Source of the DNA: Chroococcus sp. FPU101 | GTDB lineage: Bacteria; Cyanobacteriota; Cyanobacteriia; Cyanobacteriales; Microcystaceae | DNA: 64,000 nt | Assembly: GCF_017312365.1 (NCBI RefSeq) | Contig: NZ_BLJI01000014.1 | Coordinates: 1 to 64,000, forward strand | Direction of reading: 5' to 3' | Shown here: positions 46,131 through 54,857 of the stretch, piece by piece | Numbering within the stretch: the first letter of the stretch is position 1 | How the letters are laid out: each line of letters begins with the position of its first letter | Position numbers and translations under genes: made by a program | The notes under the pieces: model-generated | The model's database searches: none | What the model was told of the DNA's origin: nothing | The model's input: the letters and a program-made list of their open reading frames with translations, nothing else

Positions 46131-47237
46131 TTAAGCTGCTGTTTTTTCTAGAAAAGGATAATCGACATAACCCTTTGCATCCCCCCCATAGAAGGTGTTA
46201 CGATCGTATGGATTGAGTGGCGCATTACGGGCAAAACGTTCGGGTAAGTCTGGATTTGCAATAAATAAGCGACCATATGCAATTAAATCAGCTTCTCCTG
46301 TTTCTAACACTTCTTCACCCAATTCACGAGTATAACCCCCCGCAGCAATAATAATCCCTTGATAGATGGGGCGAAAATGTTTACTTCCTAAACCAGTACC
46401 ATCATCTTCGATAGTTACATTTCCCTGTACTCTCGGTTCGACTAAGTGCAGATAAGCGAGATTAAAACGATTTAATTCTGCAACAACGTAATCAAACAAT
46501 GCTTGTAAATTCGAGTCATACATAGTACCAAAAGTACCACTCGGTGATAGACGTACACCCACTTTATCGGCACCCCAAACACTCGTAACTGCTTCGGTGA
46601 CTTCCATCAAAAGACGGGCGCGGTTTTCGATAGAACCTCCATATTGATCCGTCCGTTGGTTTGAGCCATCATGTAAGAATTGATCCAGTAAGTAACCGTT
46701 TGCGCTGTGAATTTCTACACCATCAAATCCTGCTTCTAAGGCATTTTTAGCCCCTTGTCGGTATTGTTCGACGATTTGCGGAATTTCTGCGGTTTCTAAG
46801 GCTCTGGGGACGACGTAGGGCTGTTCCCCTGTAAATGTAGAAGCCATACCATCGGGCGCGATCGCACTCGGAGCAACGGGTAATTCTCCATTTGGTTGCA
46901 GGGAGGGATGAGAAATTCGTCCGACGTGCCACAGTTGCATGAAGATGCGTCCCCCTTGTTGATGTACGGCATCTGTAACCCGTTTCCATCCTTCGATTTG
47001 TTCGGGTGAATGGATACCCGGTGTATTGGGGTAACCAAGTCCTTGCGGTGAGACTTGGGTTGCTTCTGTAATAATTAAGCCAGCCGATGCTCTTTGGGTA
47101 TAATACAAGGCGTTTAATTCGTGGGGAACGTTGCCTTGGGCGGCTCGATTTCGGGTTAGGGGTGCCATGACGATTCGATTAGGTAATTCGTAGGCACCTA
47201 CTTTGACGGGGGTAAAAAGTTTTAAAGGTGTGTTCAT
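46131..47237 (-). CDS. nemA: Old yellow enzyme family alkene reductase (NemA-like)
   Basis: This FMN-dependent NADPH oxidoreductase reduces activated C=C bonds, such as maleimides and other electrophiles. The 368-residue TIM barrel has LFTPVKVGAYELPNRIVMAP and LTRNRA at the start, FMQLWHVGRISH, the substrate-binding HSANGYLLDQFLHDGSNQR and DQYGGSIENRARLLMEV, and IAYGRLFIANPDLPERF at the end. It lies 27 bases after a thioredoxin gene with a TetR regulator upstream. This resembles the nemRA electrophile-response arrangement. It ends at a strong terminator. Confidence 0.92.
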   Translation of the reverse strand: MNTPLKLFTPVKVGAYELPNRIVMAPLTRNRAAQGNVPHELNALYYTQRASAGLIITEATQVSPQGLGYPNTPGIHSPEQIEGWKRVTDAVHQQGGRIFMQLWHVGRISHPSLQPNGELPVAPSAIAPDGMASTFTGEQPYVVPRALETAEIPQIVEQYRQGAKNALEAGFDGVEIHSANGYLLDQFLHDGSNQRTDQYGGSIENRARLLMEVTEAVTSVWGADKVGVRLSPSGTFGTMYDSNLQALFDYVVAELNRFNLAYLHLVEPRVQGNVTIEDDGTGLGSKHFRPIYQGIIIAAGGYTRELGEEVLETGEADLIAYGRLFIANPDLPERFARNAPLNPYDRNTFYGGDAKGYVDYPFLEKTAA

Positions 47238-47264
47238 TTGATTTATCTCCTAGTTAGATGAGGA

Positions 47265-47600
47265 TTAGGCGTAAATTGACTGGGTAAATGCTTGGACTCG
47301 TTCAAATAAGGCTGTTTTGGAAATTAATCCCGCAATACGATCGATTTCTTTTCTTTGTTCAAAGATCATCAGGGTCGGAATCGCAGTAATCTGATGTTGG
47401 CTGGCGAGTTCAGGATAATCGTCAATGTTCACTTTTCCCACCGTAACGACACCTGCAAAAGTTTCGGCAAGTTCTTCTATGATGGGGTTCATGACTCGAC
47501 ACGGGCCACACCAAGCCGCCCAAAAGTCTACAACAACAAGGGTTTTACTTTCTAATACTTCACTGACAAAGTTGTTATTGTCTAGGGTTATAGTTGTCAT
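47265..47600 (-). CDS. Thioredoxin
   Basis: The 111-residue protein is a single thioredoxin domain with the active site WAAWCGPCRVMNP (Cys31, Cys34), buried aspartate in VVVDFW, and the cis-proline in TAIPTLMIF. It is a disulfide reductase in the cytoplasm. It shares an operon with the OYE reductase and is preceded, 20-38 bases upstream, by an imperfect palindrome that may be a TetR operator, so it is probably an inducible stress thioredoxin rather than the housekeeping one. Confidence 0.93.
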   Translation of the reverse strand: MTTITLDNNNFVSEVLESKTLVVVDFWAAWCGPCRVMNPIIEELAETFAGVVTVGKVNIDDYPELASQHQITAIPTLMIFEQRKEIDRIAGLISKTALFERVQAFTQSIYA

Positions 47601-47619
47601 TGTTCGTTTGCTCCTAATT

Positions 47620-47638
47620 TTTGAACAATCGTTCCAAA
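47620..47638. promoter_or_regulatory. Candidate TetR operator upstream of the thioredoxin-reductase operon
   Basis: TTTGAACAATCGTTCCAAA is a near-palindrome lying 20 bases before the thioredoxin start. Its reverse complement matches 14 of 19 positions of the site at 48278-48296, upstream of the TetR gene, with the identical core TGGAACGAT. Two such related sites on either side of a TetR gene are what autoregulation plus operon control would require. Confidence 0.5.
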
Positions 47639-47660
47639 TAAGACAAAAAAAAGAAGATGT

Positions 47661-48239
47661 TTAATTAAGGATGGATAAGCCGACTTGAACGATGTTGTTT
47701 AAAACGTCTCGTTGTGGGCTGACTTTCGCCGTCACCCGTAAACCTTGTAATAGACACGTCAAATAGTGCGCTAAGGCTTGAGGATTTTTTGATTTAATCT
47801 CTCCTTTAATGGCGGCGCGTTGTAAGGCTTGATAGAAGGCGTTTTCAATCCGTTGTAGGTTGGTTTGAATGCGTTGAGCAGCTTCGGTATCGTGTGGACA
47901 CAATTCGACTGCTGCATTAGTCATAAAACAACCACAACTGGTTTGATCGTTTAAGGCACGTTCGACCAATTCATTAAAATAGTCGATAATTGCCTGTTTA
48001 GACGCATGAGGAGCTTCTAGCCGATTGACGATCTTTTGTACGATCGTTTCATCATAATGTGCGATCGCCGCTAGATATAAAGAGTGCTTGTCGCCAAAGG
48101 TATCATAAAGACTACCTCGGTTAATCCCCATGCTCTTGACGAGATCTTGAATCGAAGTTCCTTCATAGCCATGTTGCCAGAAGGTTTCCATTGCTTTCTC
48201 TAGAGCTTCTTGTTGATTAAACTCTTTTTGTCTTGCCAT
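47661..48239 (-). CDS. TetR/AcrR-family transcriptional regulator
   Basis: The 192-residue repressor has an N-terminal helix-turn-helix (about 10-55; MGINRGSLYDTFGDKHSLYL) and a helical ligand domain. Cysteines cluster at 102, 104 and 114 (TSCGCFMTNAAVELC). These might respond to electrophiles or oxidants, as in E. coli NemR, a relative that controls an OYE reductase; that parallel is inference. The gene lies 60 bases upstream of the thioredoxin-reductase pair and has a related operator candidate about 40 bases before its own start. Confidence 0.88.
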   Translation of the reverse strand: MARQKEFNQQEALEKAMETFWQHGYEGTSIQDLVKSMGINRGSLYDTFGDKHSLYLAAIAHYDETIVQKIVNRLEAPHASKQAIIDYFNELVERALNDQTSCGCFMTNAAVELCPHDTEAAQRIQTNLQRIENAFYQALQRAAIKGEIKSKNPQALAHYLTCLLQGLRVTAKVSPQRDVLNNIVQVGLSILN

Positions 48240-48277
48240 TACTCCAGATGTTCTATCTAAAAATTTAGTCTAACAAT

Positions 48278-48296
48278 TCTGGAACGATCAGTCAAG
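48278..48296. promoter_or_regulatory. Candidate TetR operator upstream of the TetR gene
   Basis: TCTGGAACGATCAGTCAAG matches the reverse complement of the site at 47620-47638 at 14 of 19 positions, including the core TGGAACGAT and the TCAA half. It lies 39-57 bases before the TetR start and overlaps the end of the ABC transporter gene. It suggests that the regulator controls its own promoter. Confidence 0.5.
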
Positions 48297-50042
48297 AATA
48301 ATAGCTTCACTCGGAGTCGAACCATTACCATTGTTAGAAGTGCCATCAATTTTATAATCACTCGCGGGATATGAATGCCATTTTCCATCACCGAGAAACT
48401 CGATAATCGTCTCATGATAAGGAACGATCGTCGGTCGATGTCCAACGCTAATATAAGTAGTATGGGAATCTTTGAGCATTTGATAGAGATGGCGTTCATT
48501 TTTAACATCTAGTGCGCTAGTCGATTCATCGAGAACGGCATATTTTGGATTGAGTAAAAAAAGACGTGCAAAGGCTAATCGTTGTTGTTCTCCTAGGGAT
48601 AAAACATCAGCCCAATTGAGTATTACATCAAATCCGCCGACTCTGGGGGCTAAACTTGAAAGATTAACTTTTTCGAGAACTGCTTGTAATTGTTCATCAC
48701 TAACATCAAGATCAATATGAGGATAGATGATTTGACTCCGCAGTGAACCTAAAGTCATGTAGGGACGTTGGGGAATAAAAAGCATTTCTGTCTCTTTAGG
48801 GCGATAAATATAACCTTTACCACTATTCCAAAGACCAGCAACAGCACGTAATACCGAACTTTTGCCGACTCCCGACGCACCCATGATTAAAAGACCTGTA
48901 CTGGGAACAACTTCTAAAGATAAATTTTCGATTAATATTTTTTCGTGATTGGGGGTTTCTAGCGTAACGTGAGAGAGGGCTAAACGAGGTTCGATAATGT
49001 TGTGGATGGTGTGTTCTGGTTCAATGGGTGTATTGACTTGATCTAAAAATTCGGCAAAGGTTCCCAGTCGTTTAGTCACCGCAGCGAATAAAGTTAGGTC
49101 TTGAAAAGAAGTTGCAAACCAACTAAAGACAAAAAGAACCGTCATAAACGCATGAGTCGAACGACTAATATCGCCAAAGGGAATTTGACCAGAAAAATAT
49201 TGAGGGGCTAAAATCCAGTAAGAAAGGACAAAAGTAATAAACGTTAAACCAAAGCTAAAAGCGGATAAAGCACTCTGAGGCAAAATCATTCTATGAAGGA
49301 TGAACAATAGACGACTAAATCGTTCTTGTAGCATTTGATCTTCTTGGGCTTCACCTTGATAAAAAGCGATCGATTCACTATTATTGCGAACATGGACTAA
49401 CCCATAACGAAAATCGGCCTGATATTGGAGATTTTTAAAATTTAAAGGGGTTAGAATTCTACCAATCCAAAAACTGATGAGAGTTTGAATAATAGCTGTG
49501 ACTAGAGCAACCCAAACTAGGGTACTATTGAGCGACCAGAGAACGCCGACAAATAAAAAGCCTCTAAGTAGATTACTACCAAAATCTAAAGTATATTCGA
49601 TGGTTTTATTGGTGAATCCATCAATATCATCAGCAATTCGTTGATCTGGATTATCAATTAATGAGTAATTGTTGACTTTATAAAAAGATTGATTTGTAAA
49701 ATATTGAGCAATAAAATTATTAGTGAGCCATTCTCGCCAATACAAAACGAGTTTTTGCTGAAGAAAAGATTGAGTTAATGTCAGTACAAGTAAGCTCATC
49801 AAAATGCCAAGAAAATTTATCAGATTTTGCTCAAATTCATCTACTTTTTTTTCAGTTAAAGCCGTGACAAAATCACCCTGAACTTGATTGAGAGTGACAT
49901 TTATTTTATTAACAGCAACAATTAAAATCACAACTGAGACAAGAAATGCAAGTGCTTTCCATTTTTCAGTAGATATCCAATAGGGTTTAGCAACTCGCCA
50001 AAACCACGCCAAAAATTGTTTGAGTTGTTTAATTCTTTCCAT
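48288..50042 (-). CDS. ABC exporter, fused permease-ATPase of the SbmA/YddA (ABCD-like) type
   Basis: The 584-residue half-transporter has a membrane domain with about six spans (residues 25-330; KPYWISTEKWKALAFLVSVV at the start) containing QRIADDIDGFTNKTIEYTLD, the EAA-like loop of the ABCD/SbmA group. The ATPase domain (about 360-555) has Walker A GASGVGKSS, signature LSLGEQQRLAFARLFLLNP and Walker B YAVLDESTSALD, all intact. Substrates in this group range from peptides to acyl-CoA and cobalamin, so none is assigned. A 10-base inverted repeat overlaps its start codon. Confidence 0.9.
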   Translation of the reverse strand: MERIKQLKQFLAWFWRVAKPYWISTEKWKALAFLVSVVILIVAVNKINVTLNQVQGDFVTALTEKKVDEFEQNLINFLGILMSLLVLTLTQSFLQQKLVLYWREWLTNNFIAQYFTNQSFYKVNNYSLIDNPDQRIADDIDGFTNKTIEYTLDFGSNLLRGFLFVGVLWSLNSTLVWVALVTAIIQTLISFWIGRILTPLNFKNLQYQADFRYGLVHVRNNSESIAFYQGEAQEDQMLQERFSRLLFILHRMILPQSALSAFSFGLTFITFVLSYWILAPQYFSGQIPFGDISRSTHAFMTVLFVFSWFATSFQDLTLFAAVTKRLGTFAEFLDQVNTPIEPEHTIHNIIEPRLALSHVTLETPNHEKILIENLSLEVVPSTGLLIMGASGVGKSSVLRAVAGLWNSGKGYIYRPKETEMLFIPQRPYMTLGSLRSQIIYPHIDLDVSDEQLQAVLEKVNLSSLAPRVGGFDVILNWADVLSLGEQQRLAFARLFLLNPKYAVLDESTSALDVKNERHLYQMLKDSHTTYISVGHRPTIVPYHETIIEFLGDGKWHSYPASDYKIDGTSNNGNGSTPSEAIILD

Positions 50043-50076
50043 TGATTTAAAAACTATAATTTGCTCTTAAATCAAT
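50041..50076 (-). promoter_or_regulatory. Inverted repeat at the start of the ABC transporter gene
   Basis: ATTGATTTAA (50041-50050) and TTAAATCAAT (50067-50076) are perfect complements with a 16-base spacer. The start codon (50042-50040) overlaps one arm. As RNA, the 10-pair stem would cover the initiation codon; as DNA, it could be an operator. Either role would restrict expression of the exporter. Confidence 0.45.
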
Positions 50077-50090
50077 AATAACAAGAAGCA

Positions 50091-50139
50091 GAAAAAACAA
50101 AAAATAATGCTCAGTGAGAGATTGAACTCAAAGAGCATT
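50091..50139 (-). terminator. Probable terminator of the multidomain glycosidase gene
   Basis: On the minus strand, AATGCTC (50139-50133) pairs with GAGCATT (50112-50106) across a 20-base loop that can pair further, and the stem is followed by a T-rich tract (50105-50091). It starts 27 bases after the stop of the gene at 50166. Confidence 0.55.
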
Positions 50140-50165
50140 GACAGATAATTCACCAAAATCAGTAA

Positions 50166-52754
50166 TTAGTTAGTTGCACCCTGAAGAGATTGAATAACGT
50201 CCATCAAAGCATCATATTTCGGTGAACCATTTTGCCCAACATATTCGAGACTGCCCCAACTACCCCATTTAGTGAAGTTTCCAATATCAGAGTAATTCAT
50301 GAAGCTACCTCCCCCCAACTCGTACCATTTATTAAGATATTGTCTATAAATCTCACCCATGCGCGGGTCGCGGTTAGCGGCAGTGAATAGATTAGTCAGG
50401 GTTTGATTATTTTCAGCACCCCCATAACCGACAAGATGCTGTCCACCCTCATAGGCAAGCAGTTGAAGCCCTTTTTGTTGAGCTAAATTGGCATAGTTAC
50501 TCATCCATGAGAAACTTTGTTGTAAGGCACCACCCGCAGGGCTTGTACTCAAAATACCGCCTCTGGTTATTTCGTCAAAGAGACTGTTTAAACCGCCATC
50601 TGGTTGTGTAGCCCAACTAGCGACTTGATTAGCGGTATTGGGGTCTCCTAAATAATTGCCAAAATAAGGGGCAATGGCGATCGCATCAATGCCATAATAG
50701 TCGTTAGATTTGGCTCCAGTCGTATCCCAAGCATAAGACAATTCACGTTGTCCTAACCAGACATTAGCCGCTTGAGTGGCCATCACACCAATCACGCGGT
50801 CTTTGTCGGTTCCCCACACCGAGTCCCAAATACGAGTAATTTCTGTGGTACGTTTACTGTACCAGTCAGCATAATGTGATAATCCAGCCGCAAGCGCTTG
50901 TTGATTAACCCATGAGGTCTGTTGAAACTGCCAGTTCCAAACTTCGTTAGAATATTCGACATAAACCTGGCGTTCGGGTTCTAAATTGTTTTTGACGTAT
51001 TGAGCAAAATTCGTCACATATTCATTGGTCGCTTGATGGGGCATACAGAACCACGGGTCGATATCGAGTTGATTGGCTAATTGCACCATCACTTCGACGG
51101 GTGCGCCAGAGGTTGCCCAACTGGCCTTATTTAGGGTCGGACGATTACTCCATTGGCTTTGTGTCGAGTTGTTAATTTGCATCCAGTCCATCAAACGAAC
51201 TGCACCATAAGGGCTTGTTTTGTCGAGAAATGCTCGATTAAAGATTTGTTGAGTGTAGCTGCTTTCGCTGGCTTCTGGTATAACTCGTATGTTGCGAAGA
51301 TAGTTCCCTGTTTGATTGGGGTCGGTGGCAGTGATTGAAAGATAAATGCCTGCGTTTGATGGGGTGACATTAATCACGTCGCGTCCTTTTGTGGAGGCGG
51401 TTGTATCTTTGAGTGCATCAAAGCTATAGTTGATGGTGCCTTCGCCGTCGTAGAGAACAAGATATCGACCACTGGGATATCTACCTTGTAGTTCTCGATA
51501 CAATAAGGTGCCGACTGATGTATATTGTGTGGTGCCGCCAGTGGATAGGGATTTGACGTAACCATTGACATCAAGATTTAATAAATTGCCTTCATTGGTG
51601 TTCCAGACTCCTGTTTTTTGGGTAATCCACGATCTTGAGGTGCGGAAGCCATCGATAAAAGGGAGTTGTGTTGAGTAGTCGGCTAATCCCGATAAGTTTG
51701 TTCCTAGTTTGACTGATGTATTTGAGGTATTACTTGCATCTACAGTGATATTAGCTGTAGCAGTTGATATTCCTCCTCTAGAGTCACTAACTGTATATTT
51801 AAAACTGGCCTGACCATTAAAATTAGAATTGGGTGTAAAAGTTATATTAGTTCCATTAATTTGAATGCTGCCGTTTACTGCTTGATTAATTGCCGTTACG
51901 GTTAGTAGATTATTCTCAACATCGCTATCATTACTAAGTAGTTGTGCATAAGAAAGGGAAACAGGCGTATTTTGCTGAGTTGAAAAGCTGTCATTTACTA
52001 GAGTGGGCGCATCGTTAACGGCATTAACTCTAATATTAACTGTTGCAGTTGATGTTTTACCATTACGATCAGTAGCCCTATATTTAAAAGATGCGTTTCC
52101 AAAAAAATTAGCAAACGGATTAAAAAAGATATTATCGTTAACTAGGGTAACCGTTCCATTCATGGGTCTTTCAACACTCGTTACTCTTAAAGATGTTCCC
52201 ACGTCATTACTCAAGAGTTGACTCGCTGCAATTGTAATTGGGGTATCTTCAAGTATACTAAAATTATCCCGATTTAATGTAAGTCTTTCAGTCAGATAAA
52301 TATTATTAAACCAGCTTTCTGCTGTTGGATTAGTAATATCTTGGTCATTAATAAATGTTAAATAACTAATATTACCTCTTAAATAATTTCCTAATGAAAT
52401 TGTATATTTGCGCCAACTACCAGGGTTAGCTGTTGAGTAATTATTATTATTTAATATTCCAGAATTTTCTGTTCCAAAGAGATTAAAATATTGCTGAGAA
52501 CTAATATCATTATCACTGTCTACACCAATTCCCTGAATTTCGCCTTGAGCAGAACTTTTATAAGAAAATTCTAAGATTGTATTTGCTGTTACTTCGTATG
52601 TAGGGATCTCAAATTTTTTCCAGCCATTACCTGTAATTTTAAGTGTTTGATTATTAACAATAGTAGCTGTAGATTGCAAATCTTCATTAATTCCATATGA
52701 TGTTAATAAATTTTTATTATCAAATAATACAAGACCGCTAGATGTTAAAGCCAT
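50166..52754 (-). CDS. Multidomain putative glycoside hydrolase with tandem cadherin-like repeats
   Basis: From ATG 52754 (preferred over a longer frame to 52826 because MALTSSGLVLFDNKN is a usual start) the protein is 862 residues. An N-terminal beta domain (1 to about 150; ITGNGWKKFEIPTYEVTANT) looks carbohydrate-binding. Two tandem Ig/cadherin-like repeats follow (about 160-345; VNAVNDAPTLVNDSFSTQQN), then another beta region and a C-terminal catalytic-like domain (about 500-862) with VYVEYSNEVWNW and LLAYEGGQHLVGYG, the two glutamates expected of a clan GH-A glycosidase. There is no signal peptide and no RTX repeats. Probably an extracellular polysaccharide enzyme exported by a leaderless route; substrate unknown. 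Confidence 0.65.
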   Translation of the reverse strand: MALTSSGLVLFDNKNLLTSYGINEDLQSTATIVNNQTLKITGNGWKKFEIPTYEVTANTILEFSYKSSAQGEIQGIGVDSDNDISSQQYFNLFGTENSGILNNNNYSTANPGSWRKYTISLGNYLRGNISYLTFINDQDITNPTAESWFNNIYLTERLTLNRDNFSILEDTPITIAASQLLSNDVGTSLRVTSVERPMNGTVTLVNDNIFFNPFANFFGNASFKYRATDRNGKTSTATVNIRVNAVNDAPTLVNDSFSTQQNTPVSLSYAQLLSNDSDVENNLLTVTAINQAVNGSIQINGTNITFTPNSNFNGQASFKYTVSDSRGGISTATANITVDASNTSNTSVKLGTNLSGLADYSTQLPFIDGFRTSRSWITQKTGVWNTNEGNLLNLDVNGYVKSLSTGGTTQYTSVGTLLYRELQGRYPSGRYLVLYDGEGTINYSFDALKDTTASTKGRDVINVTPSNAGIYLSITATDPNQTGNYLRNIRVIPEASESSYTQQIFNRAFLDKTSPYGAVRLMDWMQINNSTQSQWSNRPTLNKASWATSGAPVEVMVQLANQLDIDPWFCMPHQATNEYVTNFAQYVKNNLEPERQVYVEYSNEVWNWQFQQTSWVNQQALAAGLSHYADWYSKRTTEITRIWDSVWGTDKDRVIGVMATQAANVWLGQRELSYAWDTTGAKSNDYYGIDAIAIAPYFGNYLGDPNTANQVASWATQPDGGLNSLFDEITRGGILSTSPAGGALQQSFSWMSNYANLAQQKGLQLLAYEGGQHLVGYGGAENNQTLTNLFTAANRDPRMGEIYRQYLNKWYELGGGSFMNYSDIGNFTKWGSWGSLEYVGQNGSPKYDALMDVIQSLQGATN

Positions 52755-53268
52755 ATTTCTCTCGCTGTTATTGTGATCCTTGTGCTTCAATTTAAACAAT
52801 GAATTGTTAAGATTTAAACTGCACAAAAATCTAGATTACTTTTATAAGATATGAGGTATATTCAGAGAAAAGGAACTGAAAAAATACGGAAGATAGTAAG
52901 TGACTTAACTCTAGATCATTAAAATTACTAGAGTGGTTAAATTACTGATAAATAATTATTAATTCGGTATTTATCTAAGTAATTTTTAATAATTAACTAA
53001 ATTTTGAATGAGGATTCTACTGAGGCAGTCTGGAAACAAGGATCAGTAAAAATTCGTGAAAGTTTACCCTAGAACATAGTCAATAATTTTTAGCTTTAAT
53101 TAACTCTTTAAGATTAAAGTCAGGGAAACTACGAAATTAAGTAAAAAGTATTGAGTATAATTACTGGTTAGCAAAGTTATGAGCGGTACGGGAAAAGCAG
53201 CATCGCCTCATTAACCTTCTTAACAATTTTTAATACTTTAAGTGAATTGAATAATACAAAAACATTAT
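52755..53268. other. 514-base intergenic region
   Basis: AT-rich DNA between two minus-strand genes. I see no open frame with coding character, no strong hairpin and no repeat. It should hold the promoter of the glycosidase gene on its left. Confidence 0.6.
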
Positions 53269-53916
53269 TTAAGCGAGAAAAGATAAGTTAAGTAACTCGC
53301 AAACTTCTTGATCGGTGGTTTGCTCAAAGTTTTCGTACCAAAGACTGATCGACTGAAGTGGAGAAGGTGAAAACAGATAAACTAATTGATCAACTGCTGA
53401 CTGAAGTGTTTTTATTGCTTCTTCTGAAATGATCGGAATCGCGACAATGATCACTTTAGGACACTGCTGTTTAATGGCACCGATCGCAGCTTGTAGGGTA
53501 GCACCAGTAGCCGCACCATCATCGACTAAAATGATCGTCTGATCTTTAATAACAAGGGCTGGGCGATGACCTTTATACAAAAGTTCTCGTCTTTGTAGTT
53601 CTTGTTTTTCGCTCTGTACTACCTTAGAAATCGCCTCCTCAGAGATTTCCATAGATGCTACCACTGATTGATTAATCACCATGACATTATTTGTACTAAT
53701 CGCCCCCATTGCTAACTCTTGACGTTGAGGGACACCTAATTTACGCACCAAGCAGATATCTAAAGGAAGATTCAGTTTTTGTGCGATTTGAAACGCAACT
53801 GGAACACCTCCACGAGGCAGGGCTAAAATTAAGCTATTAGAGGAGTTAGCATATTTAATTAACTTACTTCCTAATAATTGTCCTGCTTCTTTACGATTTT
53901 TTAAGAGGAATTTCAT
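53269..53916 (-). CDS. Phosphoribosyltransferase-fold protein
   Basis: The 215-residue protein has the PRPP loop VILVDDG-type motif IILVDDGAATGATLQAAI (about 128-145), LALPRGGVPVAFQIAQ near the start and CLVRKLGVPQRQELAMGAIS. These mark the group of type I phosphoribosyltransferases often annotated as regulatory or of unknown substrate. It is a single-gene unit. No base- or nucleoside-specific motif was recognised. Confidence 0.88.
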   Translation of the reverse strand: MKFLLKNRKEAGQLLGSKLIKYANSSNSLILALPRGGVPVAFQIAQKLNLPLDICLVRKLGVPQRQELAMGAISTNNVMVINQSVVASMEISEEAISKVVQSEKQELQRRELLYKGHRPALVIKDQTIILVDDGAATGATLQAAIGAIKQQCPKVIIVAIPIISEEAIKTLQSAVDQLVYLFSPSPLQSISLWYENFEQTTDQEVCELLNLSFLA

Positions 53917-54172
53917 TTTTTTTTACATCTAGGACTCTGTATGAATGTTTGTCCAGCTTATGTTTCTTACTTTAGTTCTAGCTTTTTAGAAAAGACAAAA
54001 CTATTTTTTTCAAATAAATAATTAAATTCAATGCTAAAACCTTAATATTAGACAAATTTCGTCCTCTATTGTATTAATTATTGCACTCATTAATTGTTTT
54101 TATCACCTTAATCATGTAGATTTGTAAAGAAAAATCAACATGATTTAATTTATTACCAGAGGAAAACCTGAA

Positions 54173-54655
54173 ATGTCGGACTTACGAGGATATTTAGAAC
54201 CGATTGCAAACTGGTTCAGTAGTTTAGGAACACCTGAACCTATTGTACATTGGGGACATCCTGCCATGATGGGTATTGTTGTTTTTGTCATGGGTAGTTA
54301 TGTGGCTTATAGTGGATGGCGTAGCAGAATCACTCTTGATGGAGAAATTGCGAATAAAAGCCGTATTGAACATCGTAAACTAGCGCCTTGGATGTATTTA
54401 TTCATCACTTTGGGTTATACAGGTGGAATTTTATCTCTTGTCATGCAAAATCAACCCATTTTTGAAAGTGCTCATTTTTGGACAGGCTCTTTAATTATTA
54501 TTTTATTGGGAATCAATGCTTTTATTGCATTAACTGGATTTGGTGGAGACAATAAACAGACGATGCGAACCATCCATGCTTATTTAGGTAGCACAGTGAT
54601 TATTTTATTCGTCATTCATGCAATTTTTGGTTTAAATTTAGGTTTTTCCATTTAG
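54173..54655 (+). CDS. DUF4079 membrane protein
   Basis: The 160-residue protein has about four membrane helices (MMGIVVFVMGSYVAYSGW; MYLFITLGYTGGILSLVM; GSLIIILLGINAFIAL; YLGSTVIILFVIHAIFGLNLG) with conserved histidines in VHWGHPAMM, EHRKLAPWM and IHAYLGS. This is the pattern of DUF4079, a cyanobacterial and plastid family; the histidines might hold heme, but that is inference. A good AGAGG Shine-Dalgarno precedes the start. It ends at a clear terminator. Confidence 0.85.
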   Translation: MSDLRGYLEPIANWFSSLGTPEPIVHWGHPAMMGIVVFVMGSYVAYSGWRSRITLDGEIANKSRIEHRKLAPWMYLFITLGYTGGILSLVMQNQPIFESAHFWTGSLIIILLGINAFIALTGFGGDNKQTMRTIHAYLGSTVIILFVIHAIFGLNLGFSI

Positions 54656-54693
54656 ATAAATTTACTTGAGTAATTTCTTTTAGTTAGAAATAC

Positions 54694-54716
54694 AAGTGGG
54701 TCAGACCCACTTTTTT
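54694..54716 (+). terminator. Intrinsic terminator after the DUF4079 gene
   Basis: AAGTGGGT (54694-54701), loop CAG, ACCCACTT (54705-54712) is a perfect 8-base stem followed by four T residues. It lies 38 bases after the stop and is oriented to end that transcript. Confidence 0.88.
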
Positions 54717-54857
54717 ATATTCCCTAAATACTTAGTTTTAAATACAGAGATTAGATTAATAAGAAGATTCGTAAAAATACGGTTATTTTTTTAAGAACAT
54801 CAGCGTATTTTAGTTAAAATAAATATTTCAAAATTTTAAAAATTACTAAAGACTTGA

